From Candidatus Gastranaerophilales bacterium (GTDB lineage: Bacteria > Cyanobacteriota > Vampirovibrionia > Gastranaerophilales > JAQUYY01), in contig JAQUYY010000039.1 of the NCBI GenBank assembly GCA_028691575.1, positions 1-11,542 of the forward strand: a stretch of DNA of 11,542 nucleotides, read 5' to 3'. The first letter of the stretch is position 1; each line of letters begins with the position of its first letter. The notes beneath the pieces were generated by a model that ran no database searches, had not been told where the DNA came from, and saw only the letters and a list, made by a program, of their open reading frames with translations. The translations under genes and the position numbers were made by a program. Of the stretch, positions 7,070 to 11,542 are shown in pieces.

Positions 7070-8302
7070 TCAATTTCCACAGCATTTTTTATATTTTTTC
7101 CCGCTGGCACAAGGACACAGCTCATTTCTGCCGATATTTTCAAAAGATTTTTTTATTGGTTCATTTATGAATTTTGTAAAGTTGTCAAAAGTCTTTGAAT
7201 TATATAATACCGTTGCTGAGGAGAATTTTTTGTTTTTGTAAAATTCCGGTTTGTTTTTTTGTAATAATTCTTCAATATTTTTCTCTGTAGTAAGAGTTTT
7301 TTGAATTATTTTTATAAATTTACTTTTATTTTTATCATAAATCTTTAAAATTATAGAAGGAGGGATTTGGCTGTTTTCAAAAAAATATCGGATACAATCT
7401 TGATAATTTTTAATATTTTGATAATTTTCTGTATTAAAAATTTTTTTAAACGTTCCGTAAAAAGGAATAACAAACAATCCAAGCTCATTATCATTAATTA
7501 ATCCGATATCATAAACTTGATTATTCAAACTATAGCCTTGCGTTAAGCTTTCAAAAAAATTATTGTTTTGTTTTTTTAATTTGAAATATTTGTAATCTTT
7601 TGGTTTTTTAATTAATTTTTTAATATCATCTTCTTCTATTTGGCTGTTTTCGTCAAGATAATCATTAAAACAGCTTATTAATGCATCAATCTTATTGCTG
7701 GTTGTAATAATTTCATCTTTTTTAAAAAATTCTTGAAATTTAATTGACGATTCTTTTACAAAATTTTCAAGCTCAATAAGTTTTTGTGAATTATCCTTGT
7801 ACAAAAGCTCTGGAGATTGAATTTGCAAAGAAACGGCATACCTGTAAGCATCCGAACTTTTTGTTGAAGGAAAGTAGCCTAAAATTTCAAGCAAATAATA
7901 TGTTTTTTCTATTAATACAAGTCTTGCGGCAAGAAATTGTTTTGTTGAATAATTCCTATATTCGTGCAATTTTTTTGCCGGTTTTACAAAATAAGTTTGT
8001 TCGTTTAATAAATTAAAAAGTTCAAATTCGTCTTTTAAAATTTTTTTAATTTCAAAAATTCCAAAAATATTATTTTTAAAATTTTTTATTTGGGACACTT
8101 CCAGGTCTGATAAGTGGTCGGCAGATTTTAAATAAGATTCAATAATTTTATTTGAAGAAAACAGCAAGTGAGAAACAGCCATTTTAGAATTTTGAGAAAA
8201 AAATGCTGTTTTATAATCTTTTTCAAATTCTTTATTTTGAGATAAAAAATTATACAAACCCTCAACTTGCTTGTTTATGGAAATTTTATCTATTACTGTC
8301 AT
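7070..8302 (-). CDS. SEC-C motif protein of unknown function
   Basis: This 410-residue cytoplasmic protein carries a textbook SEC-C zinc motif at its extreme C-terminus: GRNELCPCASGKKYKKCC, with C396, C398, C407 and C408. The motif is best known from the tail of SecA, where it binds SecB and ribosomes, but it also ends many unrelated proteins. The remaining 385 or so residues are mostly charged and helical (high K, E, N, F, Y) with no signal peptide or membrane segment, and I recognise no domain there. The ATG has AAAGGT at 8313-8308, overlapping the pgeF stop, and the gap to pgeF is 9 nt, so the two are almost certainly cotranscribed. Its AT-richness is greater than that of accA or accD, which may mean weaker constraint. 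Only the C-terminal motif is certain; the job is unknown. Confidence 0.85.
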   Translation of the reverse strand: MTVIDKISINKQVEGLYNFLSQNKEFEKDYKTAFFSQNSKMAVSHLLFSSNKIIESYLKSADHLSDLEVSQIKNFKNNIFGIFEIKKILKDEFELFNLLNEQTYFVKPAKKLHEYRNYSTKQFLAARLVLIEKTYYLLEILGYFPSTKSSDAYRYAVSLQIQSPELLYKDNSQKLIELENFVKESSIKFQEFFKKDEIITTSNKIDALISCFNDYLDENSQIEEDDIKKLIKKPKDYKYFKLKKQNNNFFESLTQGYSLNNQVYDIGLINDNELGLFVIPFYGTFKKIFNTENYQNIKNYQDCIRYFFENSQIPPSIILKIYDKNKSKFIKIIQKTLTTEKNIEELLQKNKPEFYKNKKFSSATVLYNSKTFDNFTKFINEPIKKSFENIGRNELCPCASGKKYKKCCGN

Positions 8303-8311
8303 ATAGTACCT

Positions 8312-9085
8312 TTATTTTAAACATGCCATGGCGCAATGCCTTCCGGTTTGCCCGCTTTCCTTTCGGTATGAATAGAATAAAGAATTATTGCAACTTGTGC
8401 AATACCCCAGAATATCAATATCCATTAGCCCACTTTCCATAAGCTGATAAAAATTAACTTTTGCTAAATTTACATTTATTTTTGATGAATTTTTTTCAAA
8501 AATATCGCCATAATCAGTTTTTAGAGTTGCTCTAAGTTTTTCATAAACTTCAATATCAACAGGATAACAGCATTGACCAATAGCAGCTCCTATTGCTGCT
8601 TTTATGGATTTTGGCTCTATATTAAAGTCTTTTTTAAAAATTTCAACACTTTTTTTACAAATTTCCGCTGTTGTTCCTCTCCAGCCTGCATGAAGCACGC
8701 CAAAAACATTTTCACTATATAAAATTATCGGAGTGCAATCAGCAAATAAAAGCATTATCGGAATATTTTTTAAATTTGTAATAACTCCATCCGTATTTGA
8801 AACATCATCATTTTTGTTTTTTAAAATCTTTATGTTTGAAGAGTGTTTTTGTTCAGGAATAATTAAATTTTCGTATGGAATATTAAGAACCTTGCAAAAG
8901 TTTTCTCTGTTTTTTAAAATAAAATCTTGATATTGAATTAATCCGGTAGAGCTCATGCTAAAGGAATTAAGCGGTTTCGGGGTATTTCCTCCTATTCTTG
9001 TTGAAAAGGCATGAACAAAATTATCTTTATTTAAAAATTCTGATTGAAAATATACAATATCCTCTATTTGGGTTTTTACAAACAT
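8312..9085 (-). CDS. pgeF: Peptidoglycan editing factor, laccase-domain (YfiH) family
   Basis: PgeF (YfiH, formerly called multicopper polyphenol oxidase) is a cytoplasmic enzyme that removes wrongly added serine from UDP-MurNAc precursors in E. coli; relatives act as purine nucleosidases. The 257 residues fit the family (about 243). Metal-site residues are in place: H81 in EQKHSS, C117 in ADC, and H132 in LHAGWRG. Other landmarks are DGVIT (99-103), AAIGQCCYPVD (167-177), the YCTSC cysteines near 228-232, and FYSYR...TGR (237-249). The ATG is preceded by AGGAG (9097-9093) at 7 nt. It is the first gene of a two-gene unit with the SEC-C protein. Which reaction it performs here cannot be settled from sequence. 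Confidence 0.93.
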   Translation of the reverse strand: MFVKTQIEDIVYFQSEFLNKDNFVHAFSTRIGGNTPKPLNSFSMSSTGLIQYQDFILKNRENFCKVLNIPYENLIIPEQKHSSNIKILKNKNDDVSNTDGVITNLKNIPIMLLFADCTPIILYSENVFGVLHAGWRGTTAEICKKSVEIFKKDFNIEPKSIKAAIGAAIGQCCYPVDIEVYEKLRATLKTDYGDIFEKNSSKINVNLAKVNFYQLMESGLMDIDILGYCTSCNNSLFYSYRKESGQTGRHCAMACLK

Positions 9086-9104
9086 ATTTTTTCTCCTGTA
9101 TAAT

Positions 9105-9133
9105 AAAATACATTAGAATGAGTTAGTTTTCAA
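9105..9133 (-). promoter_or_regulatory. Candidate pgeF promoter
   Basis: On the minus strand TTGAAA (9133-9128, 5 of 6 consensus) and TATTTT (9110-9105, 4 of 6) are 17 nt apart. The transcript would start about 9098, just ahead of the AGGAG Shine-Dalgarno, giving a very short leader. A GTTTTCA/TGAAAAC inverted repeat (9126-9132 and 9156-9162) overlaps the -35. Confidence 0.5.
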
Positions 9134-9170
9134 TAAATTCAATGCAGTCTGTTTTTGAAAACATCGCTCC

Positions 9171-9186
9171 CGGCATACGAATGCCG
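9171..9186. repeat. Short perfect inverted repeat in the pgeF/kinase divergent spacer
   Basis: CGGCAT and ATGCCG flank the 4-nt loop ACGA, a GC-rich 6-bp stem in an otherwise AT-rich spacer. No T-run follows on either strand, so it is not a standard terminator. It lies about 40 nt upstream of the predicted pgeF -35 and just before the kinase promoter, a place where an operator or a structured element could sit. Confidence 0.5.
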
Positions 9187-9205
9187 ATTTGAAAAATTAT
9201 TATAT

Positions 9206-9234
9206 TTAACGAATATTTTTGCTATTGGTATAAT
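9206..9234 (+). promoter_or_regulatory. Candidate promoter of the sugar kinase operon
   Basis: A perfect TATAAT -10 (9229-9234) is spaced 17 nt from TTAACG (9206-9211, 4 of 6). Transcription would start near 9241, at the GAGG Shine-Dalgarno (9241-9244), so the leader would be almost absent. An alternative pair, TTGAAA (9189-9194) and AATATT (9212-9217), would give a more usual leader. Confidence 0.5.
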
Positions 9235-9251
9235 AAAAAAGAGGTTTTAAA

Positions 9252-10292
9252 ATGTTTGATATTATTACAATTGGTAGTGCAACCCAGGATATATTTATAG
9301 AAAGTGATTGTGCAAAAATTTTGAGTTCAAAAGACAAGCACAGCAAAGAAGAGTTACTTTGTTTTGATTATGGAGCAAAAATCGAAATTGATCAGCTTGC
9401 ATTTGATGTCGGAGGCGGCGGAATTAATGCTGCCGTTAATTTTTCAAATTTAGGATATAAAACAGCAGCGATTGCAAAAATCGGCACAGATCTTAATGCC
9501 ACCGCTGTATTGAACAGACTTGACGAAAGAGCTGTTTTTAAGACTTTAATAAAAGAAACTGATAAATACAAAACAGGATTTTCTGTTATTTTAACAAGTT
9601 TTGAAGGAGACAGAACAGTATTGGCTCATAGAGGAGCAAATAGCCATATGAATTTAAAAGATATTCCATGGGAAGATATTAAAAAAGCACAATGGCGCTA
9701 TATTGCGCCCTTAAGCCATGGTTCAAATCACGTTCTTGATGAAATTGCTCAATTTGCTGAAGAGAACAATGTTTCAATGGCGTTCAATCCTGGTACAACT
9801 CAAATAAAATGCGGTATTGATAAATTAAAAAAAGTTATAAAAACGGCTGAAGTTTTAATAATGAATAAATCTGAAGCAGCTAACATTACGGGGATAAAAA
9901 TTATTCCGGAATCAATAAATGATGTAGATATAATCCCGTCAGACGTTAAAAAAATGCTAAAAGCTTTAAAATCTTTTGAGCCCAAAATCGCTGTTGTGAC
10001 AGATGGAAATAAAGGAGCTTTTGCTTATAATGGAAAAGTTTTTTATCAGTGCAATATTTTTCCTGCAAAAGTTGTAAGTACATTAGGCGCAGGAGATGCA
10101 TTTTCAAGCACATTTGTAGCTTCAATTATAAAATATGATTGGGATATAGCAAAAGCACTAAAATTGGCATCAATAAATTCGGCATCTATTGTTGGAACTT
10201 TTGGTGCACAGCAAGGGCTTAAGACCTTTGAAGAGCTGGAAGAAATTTTAAGCAATAAGCCTGATTTTAAAATTTACGAAGAAAAAAAATAA
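9252..10292 (+). CDS. PfkB-family carbohydrate kinase
   Basis: This 346-residue cytoplasmic kinase of the ribokinase/PfkB fold transfers phosphate from ATP to a sugar or nucleoside hydroxyl. The N-terminal strand IGSATQDIF supplies the usual substrate-contacting aspartate (D13). The glycine-rich substrate motif GGGGINAA is at 54-61. The N..E motif falls in NKSEAANITG (205-214). The ATP-site signature ends in GAGDAF with the catalytic base D282; the usual DT before GAGD is replaced by TL (STLGAGD). An insert around residues 22-45 between the first strand and the glycine motif probably belongs to the lid. The ATG has GAGG 7 nt upstream. It leads a two-gene unit with the membrane protein that follows after 20 nt. 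Substrate is not deducible; ribokinase, adenosine kinase and fructokinase-like roles are all open. Confidence 0.88.
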   Translation: MFDIITIGSATQDIFIESDCAKILSSKDKHSKEELLCFDYGAKIEIDQLAFDVGGGGINAAVNFSNLGYKTAAIAKIGTDLNATAVLNRLDERAVFKTLIKETDKYKTGFSVILTSFEGDRTVLAHRGANSHMNLKDIPWEDIKKAQWRYIAPLSHGSNHVLDEIAQFAEENNVSMAFNPGTTQIKCGIDKLKKVIKTAEVLIMNKSEAANITGIKIIPESINDVDIIPSDVKKMLKALKSFEPKIAVVTDGNKGAFAYNGKVFYQCNIFPAKVVSTLGAGDAFSSTFVASIIKYDWDIAKALKLASINSASIVGTFGAQQGLKTFEELEEILSNKPDFKIYEEKK

Positions 10293-10300
10293 AATTTCTC

Positions 10301-10305
10301 AAGGA
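10301..10305 (+). promoter_or_regulatory. Shine-Dalgarno deciding the TTG start at 10313
   Basis: AAGGA ends 7 nt before TTG 10313-10315. A nearer TTG (10308) runs into TGA after one codon, and there is no in-frame ATG nearby, so this site marks the start of the membrane protein. Confidence 0.55.
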
Positions 10306-10312
10306 TATTGTT

Positions 10313-11542
10313 TTGAAAAAAATCTTATTTTATCTGACTTTTATTATTTTAATTCTGGCATGCTCAAGTATTCTAAATGGCGCAGATTGGGATTTGTGGG
10401 CAAGGCTTATAGTCGGCAAAAATTTTTTTGAAACAGGATATCTTTTAAATCAGGATATTTTTTCATATACCCCGACAAAACCTTTGTGGATTGACCATGA
10501 ATGGGGTTCAGGTGTTGTTTTTTACTTTTTAGTCAATAAATTTGGCGATTTAGGAGTATTATTTTTAAAAACTTTAGGCTTTTTTGGCATAATTTTTTTA
10601 ATGACAAAAATTGTTAAAATTCAAATCAAGGAGCAAAATTTAAATATTATATTTTATTTAATAGTTTTTGCTGCAATGTACACCGGAGTTGGTGCAACAG
10701 TTCGATGTCAGCTTTTTACCTTTGTATTTTTTGTGTTGTATTTGTTTTTGCTTGAAAAAATCAGACGGGGGCAAAATCAATTGTTATGGTTGTTCCCTGT
10801 AATAATGCTGTTATGGGCAAATTTACACGGCGGTTTTGTTGCAGGACTGGGGCTCTTGATAATTTATGGAATCGGTGAATTTTTAAACAAAAAACAGTTT
10901 AAAAAATATTTTTTAGCTTTAATACCGACCACTTTGGCGGTTTTTATAAATCCATACGGCATAAAATATATTTCTTACATTTTTGAAGCCATTACAATGA
11001 GCCGAAAGAATATTTTAGAATGGCAATCGTCTTTAACAAACGGCGAGGGGCTTATTTTTAAGGTTCTATTAATAATTTCGATTGCTTGCATAATTATAAA
11101 TTTAGTTAAAAATAGCTTTAAATATTCAAAAACAGACAAAGTTAAATATATTCTTTTGTTTACGACAATGTATCTGTCAATCGCTCATATCAAGCACCAA
11201 GCATTATTTGCCATTTCTGCGGGATGTTTTTTGTACGAAGATTTTTATTGGCTGATGAATATTTTTTATAAAAAAATCACGAAATACATCTCAGAAGGAT
11301 TAATAAAAGCATTTTTGAACATTAAAGAAGTCTTAATATACGGTTTTATTATAATTACAGGTGTTTTTATAATTTGTCAAAACCCTTATCAAATAGTGCT
11401 TTCGCCTAAACAATACCCTGTTAATTCAATTCAGTTTTTAAAGGAAAATAATATTAAAGGAAATCTTTTAACTGTTTTTCATTGGGGAAGTTATGCTGTT
11501 TGGAAACTTTATCCTAACTGTCTTTTGGCAATTGACGGTCGG
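10313..11542 (+). CDS. Polytopic membrane protein, GT-C-like, function unknown (partial)
   Basis: The open frame runs 410 codons from TTG to the window edge without a stop, so the 3' end is missing. I count roughly 8-10 hydrophobic spans, the first at residues 4-24. Just after it, D25 and D27 in ADWDLWARL, then DHEW (61-64), fit the pattern of GT-C membrane glycosyltransferases and their uncharacterised relatives, which carry acidic residues in the first external loop. A segment WGSYAVWKLYP...IDGR (391-410) matches a motif I recall from large bacterial membrane proteins of unknown role, usually opening the C-terminal external part. LHGG (near 178-181) is another conserved-looking piece. It follows the sugar kinase by 20 nt and is probably cotranscribed. 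A lipid-linked sugar donor is a reasonable guess, but the substrate and activity are unknown, and it could be a non-catalytic homologue. Confidence 0.78.
   Translation, partial: MKKILFYLTFIILILACSSILNGADWDLWARLIVGKNFFETGYLLNQDIFSYTPTKPLWIDHEWGSGVVFYFLVNKFGDLGVLFLKTLGFFGIIFLMTKIVKIQIKEQNLNIIFYLIVFAAMYTGVGATVRCQLFTFVFFVLYLFLLEKIRRGQNQLLWLFPVIMLLWANLHGGFVAGLGLLIIYGIGEFLNKKQFKKYFLALIPTTLAVFINPYGIKYISYIFEAITMSRKNILEWQSSLTNGEGLIFKVLLIISIACIIINLVKNSFKYSKTDKVKYILLFTTMYLSIAHIKHQALFAISAGCFLYEDFYWLMNIFYKKITKYISEGLIKAFLNIKEVLIYGFIIITGVFIICQNPYQIVLSPKQYPVNSIQFLKENNIKGNLLTVFHWGSYAVWKLYPNCLLAIDGR

Noticed and set aside
10349..10372. Lipobox-like LILAC at residues 13-17 of the membrane protein
   Set aside because: The residue at -2 is Leu, which is not typical, and the protein has many more membrane spans. 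Lipoprotein processing is unlikely.
1..11542. CRISPR array, insertion sequence, phage or toxin-antitoxin content
   Set aside because: No regularly spaced repeats, transposase or integrase motifs, or small antitoxin-like gene pairs were found on either strand. The genes are core housekeeping types.

Overview
The window looks like ordinary chromosomal DNA from an AT-rich (about one third G+C by eye) bacterium with two membranes. An OstA/LptD-type outer-membrane protein and a periplasmic M23 murein hydrolase show the envelope type. The low G+C, the cyanobacteria-like wording of the RNase P RNA core and the use of TTG and GTG starts make a non-photosynthetic relative of cyanobacteria (Melainabacteria/Gastranaerophilales type) my best guess. 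That placement is inference from memory, not a database result. I see no transposase, integrase, tRNA, CRISPR array or phage gene.

Layout. Bases 1-240 hold the 5' part of rnpB (RNase P RNA) on the minus strand, cut by the window edge. A short AT-rich divergent spacer separates it from a plus-strand ubiE/menG-type methyltransferase (305-994). That gene meets prmA tail to tail with no base between the two stop codons. Reading leftward on the minus strand from about 7000 comes an envelope and lipid block: a 34-residue membrane peptide (6864-6968, not previously called), an EnvC-like M23 peptidase, a compact LptD/OstA-like protein with a TTG start, accD, accA and prmA. The last four are tightly packed (17-nt gap, 11-nt gap, 8-nt overlap) and are very probably one transcript. 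A second minus-strand pair, pgeF and a SEC-C-tailed protein of unknown function (9-nt gap), lies at 7070-9085. From the divergent spacer at 9086-9251 a plus-strand pair runs right: a PfkB-family sugar kinase, then a polytopic membrane protein with GT-C-like features that runs off the right edge at an in-frame codon.

How the genes fit together. AccD and AccA are the two carboxyltransferase subunits that make malonyl-CoA for fatty acids. Their neighbours place the outer membrane (LptD-like) or act on peptidoglycan (M23 hydrolase; PgeF, which corrects mis-built cell-wall precursors). Much of the window can therefore be read as cell-envelope housekeeping. Nothing here amounts to a convincing new defence or mobile system. 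The points most worth a second look are the enlarged P9 region of the RNase P RNA, the uncalled 34-residue membrane peptide ahead of the murein hydrolase, the cysteine-free compact LptD-like protein, and the SEC-C protein with an unrecognised body.
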